Shown in pieces: positions 51,288 to 60,055 of a DNA stretch of 64,000 bases (position 1 is its first letter; the number at the start of each line of letters is the position of its first letter). The position numbers and the translations under genes were made by a program. The stretch covers positions 1 to 64,000 of the forward strand of contig NC_013894.1 of assembly GCF_000025605.1 (NCBI RefSeq), written 5' to 3'. The DNA is from Thermocrinis albus DSM 14484 (lineage in GTDB: Bacteria; Aquificota; Aquificia; Aquificales; Aquificaceae). The notes below the pieces were generated by a model. The model was not told the DNA's origin and did no database searches. It saw only the letters and a list, made by a program, of their open reading frames with translations.

Positions 51288-53676
51288 AGGTCTCACATCT
51301 CAAGAAGCGGCCAGAAGACTAAAACACTACGGTTATAACCTCCTTGAGGCAAAAGGTTTTTCGTCAGACATAAAGCTCCTCTTGGAGCAGTTCTACAACC
51401 CTGCTCTCCTTTTACTTCTGGTGGCAGGTTTTCTCTCCTTTGGACTTGGAGATAACGCCGACGGCCTTATCATAAGCGTCATAGTAATCTTCTCTGTTCT
51501 TCTCACCTTCCTGCAGGAAAGATCCGCCATAAGGTCGGTGGAAGATCTCGTTGCTCAGACCAGTATTAGGAGTGAGGTCCTGAGGGATGGAACGTGGAAG
51601 GAGGTGAGGGTAGAGGAGGTGGTGCCCGGAGACGTGGTACGGCTCGCTGCTGGAGACGTGGTGCCCGCAGACGGTGTCATCTTAGAAGCCAGGGATCTCT
51701 TTATCAGTGAAGCCTTACTGACGGGTGAGGTTTATCCTGTGGAAAAGATAGAGGGGGATGAGGTCTTTAGGGGCACCCACGTGGTTAGTGGTTTCGCCAT
51801 CATGTCGGTACAGAAGACAGGGATGCAAACGAAAATGGGGGAGATATGGAGCAGGATAAAGGTTTATAAAACATCCACCGAGTTTGAAAACTCTCTTCGT
51901 CAGTTTGGTACAACCATCATGGTGCTGGCCTTTGTACTCAGCTTTGTCATATTTGCCACTCATATGTACTTCAGAAGGTCTTTTTTTGAATCTCTGACTT
52001 TCTCTCTTGCTGTGTCTATAGGTATGTCTCCTGTACTTCTTCCCGCTATAGTGAGTGTGAGCTTGGCGCGCGGAGCGCGCCGTATGGCCAAAAAGAAAGT
52101 GGTGGTAAAGAAGCTATCTTCCCTTTATAACTTGGGTAGTATGAACATTCTGTGTTGTGATAAAACGGGGACACTCACAGAAAATGTGTTGCACCTTTCG
52201 GATTGCAAAGGTTCTATAGGACAAGAAGAGCCTTTGGTCTCTTACTTTCTTTACCTCAACTCTCACTTCCAGACGGGGTACAGAAACCCAATAGACGATG
52301 CTGTTTTGAAGGCTCTAAGGTACGATGTTGTTCATATACGTAAGCTGGATGAGATTCCCTATGACTTTGTTCGTAAAAGGTTGTCGGTTCTGCTGGAGTT
52401 CCCTGAGTGGGGTAACGTGATGATATGTAAGGGAGCCTTTTATCAAGTGCTAAGGGGGTGTAGTAAAGTCTACATAGGCGGTAGAGAAGAGGACATAGAG
52501 GATTATCTCACCGATATAGAGAGCTACTATCTGAAACTTTCGCAACAAGGCCTGAGGCTGATAGCGGTTGCCTACAAAAAGATAGAGGGTGACAGGATAG
52601 GAAGGGAGGATGAGCAGAACATGGTCTTTTTGGGCTTTGCCATCTTTGAGGATCCGGTAAAGGCAAGTGCCTACGATGCGGTAAGAAGGTTACGGGAGAT
52701 GGGTGTAGGTCTTAAGATCATAACGGGAGATAGTAAGGACGTAGCGGTTTACGTAGCCAAGAAGTTCGGTCTGGGTGATGCTGTGACAGGTAAGGAGCTG
52801 GATCTTCTGACGGAAGATGCTCTTATGGCTGTGGTGGAAAAGCACGATGTGTTTGCGGAGGTAAACCCCTTTCACAAAGAGAGGATAGTGAGAGCCTTGA
52901 GAAAAAAAGGTTACGTGGTGGGTTTCTTGGGGGATGGTATAAACGACATTCCTGCCATGAGAGAAGCCGATGTCTCTATATCCGTTAACAATGCGGTAGA
53001 CATCGCCAAGGATAGTGCCGATATACTCCTGATGGAAGAGGATCTGTCGGTGATGGCAGATGGCATAGAGGAGGGTAGAAAAGTGCTCCAGAACACTTTC
53101 AAGTACCTGCGGATACAGAGCAGTTCCAACTTTGGGAATATGTTCTCCATGACGGGAGCCAGTTTACTGATACCCTTTATCCCTATGCTCCCTCAGCAGG
53201 TACTTTTCAACAACTTACTTTCGGACCTCGCTCTGAGCACCTTACCCTTTGACCGGGTGCCTGACGAAAACGTAAGGAGGCCTGTGAGACTACGTGTGGA
53301 TGATATTGTGAAATTTATGGTGGTCTATGGTCCCCTCTCGTCGGTGTTTGATTACATCACCTTCTTCTTCTTACTGGGATACCTACATACCACTGAGACA
53401 GTTTTCAGAACCGGCTGGTTTTTAGAGTCCGGAATAACCCAGATGATGGTGGTCTTGGTTCTGAGAAGTAGGCTGGATCCGTGGAAGGACGTTCCTGCAA
53501 AGCCCCTCCTTGTCAGCACTTTGGGAATATCGCTCCTTTACCTGCCGCTCCTTTACACTCCCGTGGGGTATCTTCTGGATCTGGTCCCACTACCCTTGAA
53601 GATACTTGTAGGGATACTCTTGATAAATGTAACCTACCTTATATGCGCTAACATCACCAAACGTTTCGTATACTAA
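51259..53676 (+). CDS. P-type ATPase, MgtA-like (P3B) magnesium transporter
   Basis: This 805-residue P-type ATPase has the TGE actuator loop (EALLTGEVYP), the phosphorylated Asp301 in CCDKTGTLTEN, and the hinge motif GDGINDIPAMREADVSISV. The stretch after it (SSSNFGNMFSMTGASLLIPF, then MLPQQVLFNNLLSDLALS) closely follows MgtA, arguing for Mg2+ uptake rather than H+ export. About ten membrane helices are expected. It begins with TTG inside the ParB-domain gene; the start is plausible but weakly supported. Confidence 0.85.
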   Translation: MKKENFRSFEGLTSQEAARRLKHYGYNLLEAKGFSSDIKLLLEQFYNPALLLLLVAGFLSFGLGDNADGLIISVIVIFSVLLTFLQERSAIRSVEDLVAQTSIRSEVLRDGTWKEVRVEEVVPGDVVRLAAGDVVPADGVILEARDLFISEALLTGEVYPVEKIEGDEVFRGTHVVSGFAIMSVQKTGMQTKMGEIWSRIKVYKTSTEFENSLRQFGTTIMVLAFVLSFVIFATHMYFRRSFFESLTFSLAVSIGMSPVLLPAIVSVSLARGARRMAKKKVVVKKLSSLYNLGSMNILCCDKTGTLTENVLHLSDCKGSIGQEEPLVSYFLYLNSHFQTGYRNPIDDAVLKALRYDVVHIRKLDEIPYDFVRKRLSVLLEFPEWGNVMICKGAFYQVLRGCSKVYIGGREEDIEDYLTDIESYYLKLSQQGLRLIAVAYKKIEGDRIGREDEQNMVFLGFAIFEDPVKASAYDAVRRLREMGVGLKIITGDSKDVAVYVAKKFGLGDAVTGKELDLLTEDALMAVVEKHDVFAEVNPFHKERIVRALRKKGYVVGFLGDGINDIPAMREADVSISVNNAVDIAKDSADILLMEEDLSVMADGIEEGRKVLQNTFKYLRIQSSSNFGNMFSMTGASLLIPFIPMLPQQVLFNNLLSDLALSTLPFDRVPDENVRRPVRLRVDDIVKFMVVYGPLSSVFDYITFFFLLGYLHTTETVFRTGWFLESGITQMMVVLVLRSRLDPWKDVPAKPLLVSTLGISLLYLPLLYTPVGYLLDLVPLPLKILVGILLINVTYLICANITKRFVY

Positions 53677-53681
53677 CAGGT

Positions 53682-54161
53682 TCAGTTGAGCATGGCCAGT
53701 ATCTGGTGTTTCAGAATATGAGCGGGCTTAAAGTTGGGTTCTATCTTCAGAGCATTTTCCAACTCTACGAGAGCATCTTTGTACATTCCCTTTGCCAGAT
53801 ACACCTTTGCCAGGTTGATGTGGGGAAAGTGGCGTGGTTCATAATTTTTGGCTACTATCGCTCTCTTAAGCCAGGGTATAGCCTCGTCGTACCTACCTAG
53901 GGCTATCAGGTAAGATCCTATGTCGTTGTACGGGTTTCCCAACTCTGGGTCCAGCTCTATGGCCTTTAGACAGAGTTCTATAGCCTTTTCGTAATCTCCC
54001 AGCATGCTGTAAGCCCATCCCATGAAAGTGTAAGCTATAGCGGTGGGTTTCTTCTCTATGGACCTTTGGTAAAACTCTATGGCTCGCTTTATATCTCCCA
54101 TCATATGAAGTTGGTATGCCTTTCGGAAAAGTTCTTCCGCCTCTCTCTCCAGGTCCTTCAT
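53682..54161 (-). CDS. Cytoplasmic TPR protein
   Basis: The 159-residue protein consists of about four tetratricopeptide repeats, for example IAYTFMGWAYSMLGDYEKAI and GNPYNDIGSYLIALGRYDEA. It has no signal peptide. TPR proteins are protein-binding scaffolds; the partner is unknown. It is a single gene, convergent with the P-type ATPase (5-bp gap) and divergent from dnaJ. Confidence 0.85.
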   Translation of the reverse strand: MKDLEREAEELFRKAYQLHMMGDIKRAIEFYQRSIEKKPTAIAYTFMGWAYSMLGDYEKAIELCLKAIELDPELGNPYNDIGSYLIALGRYDEAIPWLKRAIVAKNYEPRHFPHINLAKVYLAKGMYKDALVELENALKIEPNFKPAHILKHQILAMLN

Positions 54162-54200
54162 GGCTCTCCTCCTATAGTTAATTTAATCTTGTTAACAAAC

Positions 54201-54261
54201 TTGACAATATGGGACTAAATGGTATATAGAGACTTGACAAAGGTTTGCTAAAACTTATTAT
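54201..54261 (+). promoter_or_regulatory. Tandem promoter region of dnaJ
   Basis: TTGACA occurs twice, at 54201-54206 (TATATA at 54223-54228) and 54234-54239 (TATTAT at 54256-54261), each with a 16-bp spacer. The surrounding 9-mer ACTTGACAA repeats exactly 33 bp apart (54199-54207 and 54232-54240). Its CTTGA core resembles half of an HspR-binding HAIR site, which suits the hspR gene downstream, but no full inverted repeat is present. Confidence 0.55.
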
Positions 54262-54282
54262 GAATATGCTGGAGGTGAAGGA

Positions 54283-55428
54283 ATGCCCGCCTCTAAGAAG
54301 GATTACTACGAGATACTAGGTGTGCCGAGAAACGCTTCCCAGGAGGAAATAAAGAAGGCATACCGTAGGCTTGCGCGTAAGTACCATCCCGACTTTAACA
54401 AAGACCCAGAGGCTCAGGAGAAGTTTAAGGAAATTAACGAAGCTTACCAAGTGCTGTCGGATCCGGAGAAGAGAAGGCTTTACGATCAGTACGGTCACGA
54501 CGCCTTTGTGGCGCAACAGGGGGGAAATTCATATCAGGACTTTGGCACACCTTTTGGGGACTTGGGAGAGATACTGGAGGAGATGGTACGCAACTTCGGT
54601 TTCAGTGATATCTTCGGTAGAGCCACGAGGGAGAGGAGGCGGACCACCAGGAGACCCGTTAAGGGTGAGGACATATATTACACCGTGGAGATATCTCTGG
54701 AAGAAGCCTTCAGTGGGACCACAGTCAGTATACCTCTGGTGAGGGAGATAAGCTGCGATGTGTGTGGGGGTGAGGGTTACGATCCTAGCAAGGGTAGTAG
54801 GATATGTCCCACATGCGGAGGTTCAGGTTTTGTGGCTCAAAGGGTGGCCTTCATCAACATATCCCAGACGTGTCCCACATGTGGTGGTGAGGGAGTGTTG
54901 AGGGAGCCTTGTTCTAAGTGTGGTGGTAAGGGTACTGTCTCCGTCAGAGAAGAGATAAAGGTGAGAATACCGCCGGGTGTAGATAACGGCAGTAAGGTAC
55001 TGGTGGAGGGTAAAGGGCACGCGGGTATGTATGGGGGTCCTCCCGGTGATCTTTACATACTGATAAAAGTGAGACCTCATCGTGTTTTTGAAAGGAGGGG
55101 GGACCATCTCTACGTGGACGTGAATCTTAAGTTCAGTGAGGCCGTACTGGGAACAGAGTTGGAGATACCCACTCTATCGGGTGAAAGGGTAAGGGTAAAG
55201 GTACCTGCTGGTGTTAGGGAAGGGGAGGTTATCCGTGTGGAAGGTCACGGTATGCCACGTCTAAGGGGATCTGGGAGGGGTGATCTTATGGTGAGGGTGC
55301 ACATAGATGTTCCCAAGCTCAGTCTTTTAGATAGGTTGTGGGGTGATGGTAAGAGGTTGAAGGACCTACTTCAGGAACTGGATAAACTTCTTCCTGAACC
55401 TAAGAGACTGGTGGAGAGGGAAACATGA
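54283..55428 (+). CDS. dnaJ: Chaperone DnaJ
   Basis: This 381-residue type I J-protein has a J domain with KYHPDFN (HPD motif, near residue 37). A short G/F-type linker follows, then four zinc motifs ([32 protein letters not shown]) and a C-terminal substrate domain. It stimulates DnaK ATPase activity in protein folding. GGAGGTG precedes the ATG; its stop overlaps hspR. Confidence 0.97.
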   Translation: MPASKKDYYEILGVPRNASQEEIKKAYRRLARKYHPDFNKDPEAQEKFKEINEAYQVLSDPEKRRLYDQYGHDAFVAQQGGNSYQDFGTPFGDLGEILEEMVRNFGFSDIFGRATRERRRTTRRPVKGEDIYYTVEISLEEAFSGTTVSIPLVREISCDVCGGEGYDPSKGSRICPTCGGSGFVAQRVAFINISQTCPTCGGEGVLREPCSKCGGKGTVSVREEIKVRIPPGVDNGSKVLVEGKGHAGMYGGPPGDLYILIKVRPHRVFERRGDHLYVDVNLKFSEAVLGTELEIPTLSGERVRVKVPAGVREGEVIRVEGHGMPRLRGSGRGDLMVRVHIDVPKLSLLDRLWGDGKRLKDLLQELDKLLPEPKRLVERET

Positions 55429-55832
55429 GGCAGGAGAGGAAGGAGAAGTTCACTATAGGTATAGTGGCGGAGATGTACAAAATACATCCCCAAACCTTGA
55501 GACTCTATGAGAAGGAGGGGCTTTTAAAACCTTCTCGCAGTAAAGGAAGGACCCGTTACTATACACGGGAAGATCTGGAGAGGTTGGAGTTTATCCTCTT
55601 CCTTTCCAGAGAGCTAGGTGTTAATCTGGCGGGTATAGACATAATCCTCCGTATGAAAGATCAGATAGAGGAGTTGGAGAAGCAGCTGCAAAAGTTGGTA
55701 GAGTTTATACAGCGCGAGCTTTCTGAGAAGTACGAAAGAAACGAGGAGATAAAGTCCATAGTGCTGGCTCAAAGAAGAACTGTTATAAAATTGGAGGACA
55801 TACTGAGCAGAGATGAAGATAAGGGAGACTGA
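55425..55832 (+). CDS. hspR: HspR-like MerR-family heat-shock regulator
   Basis: The 135-residue protein has a MerR-type winged helix ([20 protein letters not shown], then [19 protein letters not shown]) and a C-terminal coiled coil (about 75-115). The [12 protein letters not shown]-like stretch and its coupling to dnaJ by an ATGA overlap are typical of HspR, a repressor of chaperone genes that may need DnaK as partner. It probably controls its own operon from the region at 54199-54261. Confidence 0.88.
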   Translation: MRQERKEKFTIGIVAEMYKIHPQTLRLYEKEGLLKPSRSKGRTRYYTREDLERLEFILFLSRELGVNLAGIDIILRMKDQIEELEKQLQKLVEFIQRELSEKYERNEEIKSIVLAQRRTVIKLEDILSRDEDKGD

Positions 55833-56301
55833 TCTTCCGGGAATAGGGAAGAAGTACGCTGTCACCCTCAAAGAGGGTAGGGATCTGGTCATCATCATAT
55901 ACAACACGGGAAGAAGGGAGATATACCTTATGGAAGATGAAGAAGCTGTGTGCGTGGTGGAACTTACCGACGAGGAAGCCAAAGAGTTGGGGTTCTTGAT
56001 AGCAGGTGCTGTTTACCAACCCGTAAGTTCTGAAAAGATGGAGATATTCCTCCGACAGATGGTGATGGAGTGGGTGAAGGTAGAAAAGGGCTCATCCCTT
56101 GTAGGGAAGAGCATAGCTCAGTTACAGATAAGAAAGCGTACAGGTGTGTCGGTGGTGGCTATAGACAGGGGAGGGAGTATGATACCAAGCCCTGATCCTT
56201 ACAACGAAGTGATAAAGGAGGGAGACGTTCTCATAGTGGTGGGTACAAGACAGCAGATTAACAGTTTCATGGAGTTGTGTGGAAGGTGTAGCACTAAATG
56301 A
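55813..56301 (+). CDS. KhtT-like TrkA-C regulatory subunit of a K+/H+ antiporter
   Basis: The 162-residue protein has an N-terminal cytosolic domain starting [17 protein letters not shown], as in KhtT. A TrkA-C (RCK-C) domain follows (about 75-158), with GSSLVGKSIAQLQIRKRTGV and VIKEGDVLIVVG. It likely gates the antiporter encoded next to it in response to a nucleotide. It overlaps hspR by 20 bp and the antiporter by 4 bp. Confidence 0.88.
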   Translation: MKIRETDLPGIGKKYAVTLKEGRDLVIIIYNTGRREIYLMEDEEAVCVVELTDEEAKELGFLIAGAVYQPVSSEKMEIFLRQMVMEWVKVEKGSSLVGKSIAQLQIRKRTGVSVVAIDRGGSMIPSPDPYNEVIKEGDVLIVVGTRQQINSFMELCGRCSTK

Positions 56302-57452
56302 ACCAAACCCACATCCTATGGGAGACAGGTATTCTGTTTACCACCCTCTATCTGTGGGCATACCTTCTGGCTAGATGGAAAGTACCTTACATAGTCTCCT
56401 TCTTGCTGGCAGGTTTTGTGGGAAAACTCCTCTTTCCCCTCAGCTCCCTTCACGTTCTGTCCTTGCTGGAGCAGTCAGCGGTTATCCTTTTGTTCTTCTT
56501 TGTAGGTCTTGAGTACTCCTTTGAGAGGCTTGCGGGTATGTGGAGGGTGATAACACCCTCCCTCGTAGATCTCTTGCTGAACTTGATACCCCTCTTCCTG
56601 TTAGCCTACTTAATCACAAAAGATCCTCATCTATCCTTTGTACTGGCAGCGGCTCTGTATCCTTCCAGTACAGCCATAGTGGCTAAACTTATGACTGATT
56701 ACCGAAGGCTTATTCTTCCAGAGGCGGACCTTCTGATAGGGATCCTCATATTTGAGGATCTGGTGGCCATACTTCTCCTATCGGTGGTATCTGCAAAGAC
56801 ATCCTCCCATCAAGTACATCAGGTTTTTCTTACGGTGATACTAACTCTCACTCTCTTTGTGGTTCTAAGAAGACAGATAGCTTCTGTCTGGGGGCGTTTG
56901 GAAAGGCAGAGTCAGGAGAACATCTTTCCCCTCCTACTCTTAGGCCTTCTCTTAGGTCTTGCCGGACTTTCTTCTATGGTAGGTGTGCCGGAGGCTCTTG
57001 TGGCCTTTCTTTTAGGTGTGTCGGTACCTGAAGAGTCACAGACCTTTAGGAACATAGAGCGTAGCCTGTGGAGTTTGAGGGAACTCGCTGTAGCGGTGTT
57101 CTTTTTCTCTTTCACTTATCACACAGATCTTTCTCAGACCTTAGAGTGGAATCTGATATTGGTCCTTTTACTGGCCTCCTTGCTTCTGAAAACCTTATCC
57201 ACCTTTCTGGGGGGTCTTCTTTACGGTCTTAGTAGAAGAGTTTCTCTGAGGGCAAGTCTCTCCTTTTTACCGAAAGGAGAGTTCTCGGTAATAATGGCCA
57301 GTTACGTACCGGCCGCTCAACCTATCGTGTTCCTGGTGGTTATCTCCACAGCCCTTTTGGGAAGTATTTTCTTTATACTGGCTCCATACTTAACGAAGCT
57401 GCTCTTCTCTTCAACAAAGAAAGTAGGACCTCCTCCAGCTCCGCCCTCCTGA
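56298..57452 (+). CDS. KhtU-like cation/proton antiporter (CPA2 family)
   Basis: This 384-residue integral membrane protein has about 12 hydrophobic segments. CPA2 features are VILLFFFVGLEYSFERL, the helix with ALYPSSTAIVAKL, and IFEDLVAILLL with its conserved acidic residue. It exchanges K+ (or Na+) for protons, controlled by the KhtT-like partner. The last 80 bp overlap the 3' end of the convergent acyltransferase gene. Confidence 0.88.
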   Translation: MNQTHILWETGILFTTLYLWAYLLARWKVPYIVSFLLAGFVGKLLFPLSSLHVLSLLEQSAVILLFFFVGLEYSFERLAGMWRVITPSLVDLLLNLIPLFLLAYLITKDPHLSFVLAAALYPSSTAIVAKLMTDYRRLILPEADLLIGILIFEDLVAILLLSVVSAKTSSHQVHQVFLTVILTLTLFVVLRRQIASVWGRLERQSQENIFPLLLLGLLLGLAGLSSMVGVPEALVAFLLGVSVPEESQTFRNIERSLWSLRELAVAVFFFSFTYHTDLSQTLEWNLILVLLLASLLLKTLSTFLGGLLYGLSRRVSLRASLSFLPKGEFSVIMASYVPAAQPIVFLVVISTALLGSIFFILAPYLTKLLFSSTKKVGPPPAPPS

Positions 57453-58026
57453 CCTCCAAGTCATCCTCCGGTGCAACCTGTATCTCTTCAGCCACCAACA
57501 ACTTAGCCTTTGTAAAAGGAAGAGGTATGACCATTCTGTCCCATGTAGGAAGCTCCAGCTTTTTCTCAAACCAAGCATAGGCAGGTACTATGGGAGCTGA
57601 GGTTTTCTGGGCCAAGAAAACAACACCTTCTTTAACCCTAAAGGCCGGACCCTTGGGACCATCCACGGTGATGGCTATGTTTCTACCCTCCTTGATATAT
57701 TCCATCAGCTTTAGGAGGGCCACCCTTCCACCCTTTTCCACCTTACCTTCTTCAGAAGAACCCCTAACCACTATATATCCCAGCTTTTCCAAAAGGCGTG
57801 CTGCCAGCTCACCGTCTCTGAACCTACTGGCTAAAGTGACGATACCTCTGTCTATACCCAAAAGAGCTATACCCAGAGCGTTCCCGTGCCATATGGCGTA
57901 GATCTTTCCCCTGTCTCTGTCAAAGTCGTAACGTTTCTCCCACCTTATGGTTCTAGAAAGGAGCCTCAGTAGAAGGGAGAAAACAGGTGTGAGAAGAAGG
58001 GCCAGTAGTAGGAGTTTTCTCTTCAT
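57373..58026 (-). CDS. DUF374 lysophospholipid acyltransferase-like protein
   Basis: This 217-residue protein has one N-terminal membrane segment, then YAIWHGNALGIALL (the H-containing acyltransferase motif), VVRGSSEEGK and ITVDGPKGPAFRVKEGVV. This is the DUF374 family, related to LpxL/PlsC acyltransferases and probably acting on lipid A or phospholipids at the inner membrane. The start is the ATG at 58026 (MKRKLLLLALL), which overlaps the M23 gene by 4 bp. Confidence 0.85.
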   Translation of the reverse strand: MKRKLLLLALLLTPVFSLLLRLLSRTIRWEKRYDFDRDRGKIYAIWHGNALGIALLGIDRGIVTLASRFRDGELAARLLEKLGYIVVRGSSEEGKVEKGGRVALLKLMEYIKEGRNIAITVDGPKGPAFRVKEGVVFLAQKTSAPIVPAYAWFEKKLELPTWDRMVIPLPFTKAKLLVAEEIQVAPEDDLEVRRAELEEVLLSLLKRRAASLSMEPV

Positions 58027-59339
58027 CTGAGGGCCTCCAACACGCTTTCTACGTGGTTCTTCAACCACTTTTCGTCCAACCAAGGGAGGGGATTTACCTC
58101 ATAGCCCTGCACCAAAATGCCAAAGTGAAGATGATCTCCCAGCGCGAGCCCCGTTTTTCCTGTCCGGCCTATTATGTCACCCTTCCTCACATACTGACCT
58201 TCCTTCACCTGTATACTGGACAGGTGTCCGTACAGGCTCATGAGACCCAAACCGTGATCTATCACCACAGTGTTACCGTATATGCCAAGAGGTCCGGTGA
58301 AGACCACCACACCGTTGTTGGAGGCTTCCACAGGCGCTCTCTCCACAGAGGCAAAGTCGTAACCCATATGTCTACTGGAGCTTACCAGTTGATCTTGGTA
58401 GTAGTAATACCTTACATCACCGTAAGTGGCTAGCACTTTACTGTTTCTGAGTTGGAGGAAGGCACCCTCCCAAAGTTTTTTGGGCTCACTTCTTGAGCCT
58501 ATCTCTGCAAGCTTTTCTACGTTCTTTCTCCTCCACTCCTCGTTAACTTTTTTAAAGGCGGTGATGGGGTCCAGTCCTTTACCCTCTTCTCCTAAAAGGG
58601 GTAGTATAGCTTCCTTTACAAAGGTTTCATCTATCTTCAGCTTGTCTTCTTTAAACTTCTGAGCTACGATTTTTATTATCAGATCCTCTCTAGATACGTT
58701 GCCTGCCTGATCCTGTGCTGTTATCTCCAGTCTCATGTCGTGAATAGCATCTACATGTACGGGGAGCATGAGAAAGTATCTTCCTTTTCCCAAAGGGTAA
58801 AACTCATATTCTTTACCTTCCACACGCGCCATCAGTTTAGCACCCTCTTCGCTGAAAACACCTACAGCCACCACACCACCCTGCTGTGCCTGTCTTGAGT
58901 AAGCTACCACCTCCAAAGGTGGTGGTGTGAGGTCTACAAAACTGTCCAACTGATAGCTTCTCTTTCTGAGAAAACCGGAAGAAAGCTCCACTGTGAGCTT
59001 TACTCTTCCTTCCTTTAATCCCAGTTTCTGAGCATCTATGGGAACTATCCATTTCTCTGAACCTTCTTTCTTCTCTCCTTTGAAGATCTCTATCTTTTTC
59101 CCATTCTGCTCGGCTGTTATCACCACTTCACGGGCAGGGGGACTTACCATCAAGATCTTTTCAGATTTAAGAGGCAGAAAACCTAAAGCCTCCGGATTTT
59201 TAAGAACAGGTCTTCCGGTGATGGCTATATAGAGAAGGTAGATGGAAAGGAGCAGGAGCGATAGGAGGGCTAAAGGTTTCAAGAAACGCAGAGGGTTCCT
59301 CCTTTCAGTGTACGAGTAGCGTGGGTATCTGTACCTCAT
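58023..59339 (-). CDS. M23-family metallopeptidase, membrane-anchored
   Basis: The 438-residue protein has a short cytoplasmic N-terminus, one membrane helix (about 22-43), a central beta-rich region (about 60-230) and a C-terminal LytM/M23 domain. Zinc ligands are seen in SSRHMGYDFA and GDHLHFGILV. It probably cleaves peptidoglycan cross-links or activates an amidase. All key M23 residues appear present. Confidence 0.9.
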   Translation of the reverse strand: MRYRYPRYSYTERRNPLRFLKPLALLSLLLLSIYLLYIAITGRPVLKNPEALGFLPLKSEKILMVSPPAREVVITAEQNGKKIEIFKGEKKEGSEKWIVPIDAQKLGLKEGRVKLTVELSSGFLRKRSYQLDSFVDLTPPPLEVVAYSRQAQQGGVVAVGVFSEEGAKLMARVEGKEYEFYPLGKGRYFLMLPVHVDAIHDMRLEITAQDQAGNVSREDLIIKIVAQKFKEDKLKIDETFVKEAILPLLGEEGKGLDPITAFKKVNEEWRRKNVEKLAEIGSRSEPKKLWEGAFLQLRNSKVLATYGDVRYYYYQDQLVSSSRHMGYDFASVERAPVEASNNGVVVFTGPLGIYGNTVVIDHGLGLMSLYGHLSSIQVKEGQYVRKGDIIGRTGKTGLALGDHLHFGILVQGYEVNPLPWLDEKWLKNHVESVLEALR

Positions 59340-60055
59340 TTCTCCAAAACCACCCCGTACCAGCCTCTCATCTTCACTATTTTAACCACCTTATGATCCT
59401 GAAACAGTTTTAAGAACTTTTCCAGATCATCTCCACCGTAAAGTCCAGAAAAGACTCCCCTTACCGAAAAGAGCCTCTTTATGTGGGTAGCCTCCTTCTC
59501 AAAGATGGGTAGTTCCAGATTGGCTACCAGAAACTGATAACTCTCTTCAAGGTCTGCGGGCGTAGCCTGCTTTACTTGGAGGCTCACTCCGTTCCTCTTG
59601 GCGTTCTCCTTAGTTTCCTCTACAGCCCTTTCGTCTATGTCTATGGCCAGCACCTCTCTCGCCCCTAACTTGGCCAGAGCTATAGAGAGAATACCGGAGC
59701 CACACCCCACATCTAAGGCTGTCCAACCTGGCAGAAAGTACTTTTCTATAAGCCTCAGGCACACCTTAGTGGTGGGATGTAGGCCTGTTCCGAAAGCCAT
59801 GCCCGGATTCACACTTATGGGTATAAGGTCAGGCCTGTGGATGAGGAAGGACCCTACTGTGAAGGGTCTGAAAATCCTCTCTTGTGGTACTATCTTTACC
59901 TCCTGAACCGCCTGTGGAGTGAGGTCTTCCACAGGTTCGTAGGTGGCAAAGGTTATCAAGTTCTCTTCCTGAGATATCAGTTCCACACCCTTCTTGTAAG
60001 CCAAAAGGAAGTTGTAAAACTCCTCTTCCGAAAGCTGGTATATGTACTTCTTCAC
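59336..60055 (-). CDS. prmA: Ribosomal protein L11 methyltransferase
   Basis: The 239-residue enzyme has GMAFGTGLHPTTKVCLRLIE and LDVGCGSGILSIALAKLGA (motif I), followed by AIDIDERAVEETKENAKRNG, the PrmA pattern. It trimethylates L11. It is shorter than E. coli PrmA, mainly in the N-terminal substrate-recruiting domain, as in thermophile versions. Confidence 0.93.
   Translation of the reverse strand: MKKYIYQLSEEEFYNFLLAYKKGVELISQEENLITFATYEPVEDLTPQAVQEVKIVPQERIFRPFTVGSFLIHRPDLIPISVNPGMAFGTGLHPTTKVCLRLIEKYFLPGWTALDVGCGSGILSIALAKLGAREVLAIDIDERAVEETKENAKRNGVSLQVKQATPADLEESYQFLVANLELPIFEKEATHIKRLFSVRGVFSGLYGGDDLEKFLKLFQDHKVVKIVKMRGWYGVVLEK

Noticed and set aside
54162-54282. CIRCE or full HAIR element upstream of dnaJ
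   Set aside because: Neither the TTAGCACTC/GAGTGCTAA repeat nor CTTGAGT/ACTCAAG was seen, only a direct repeat.
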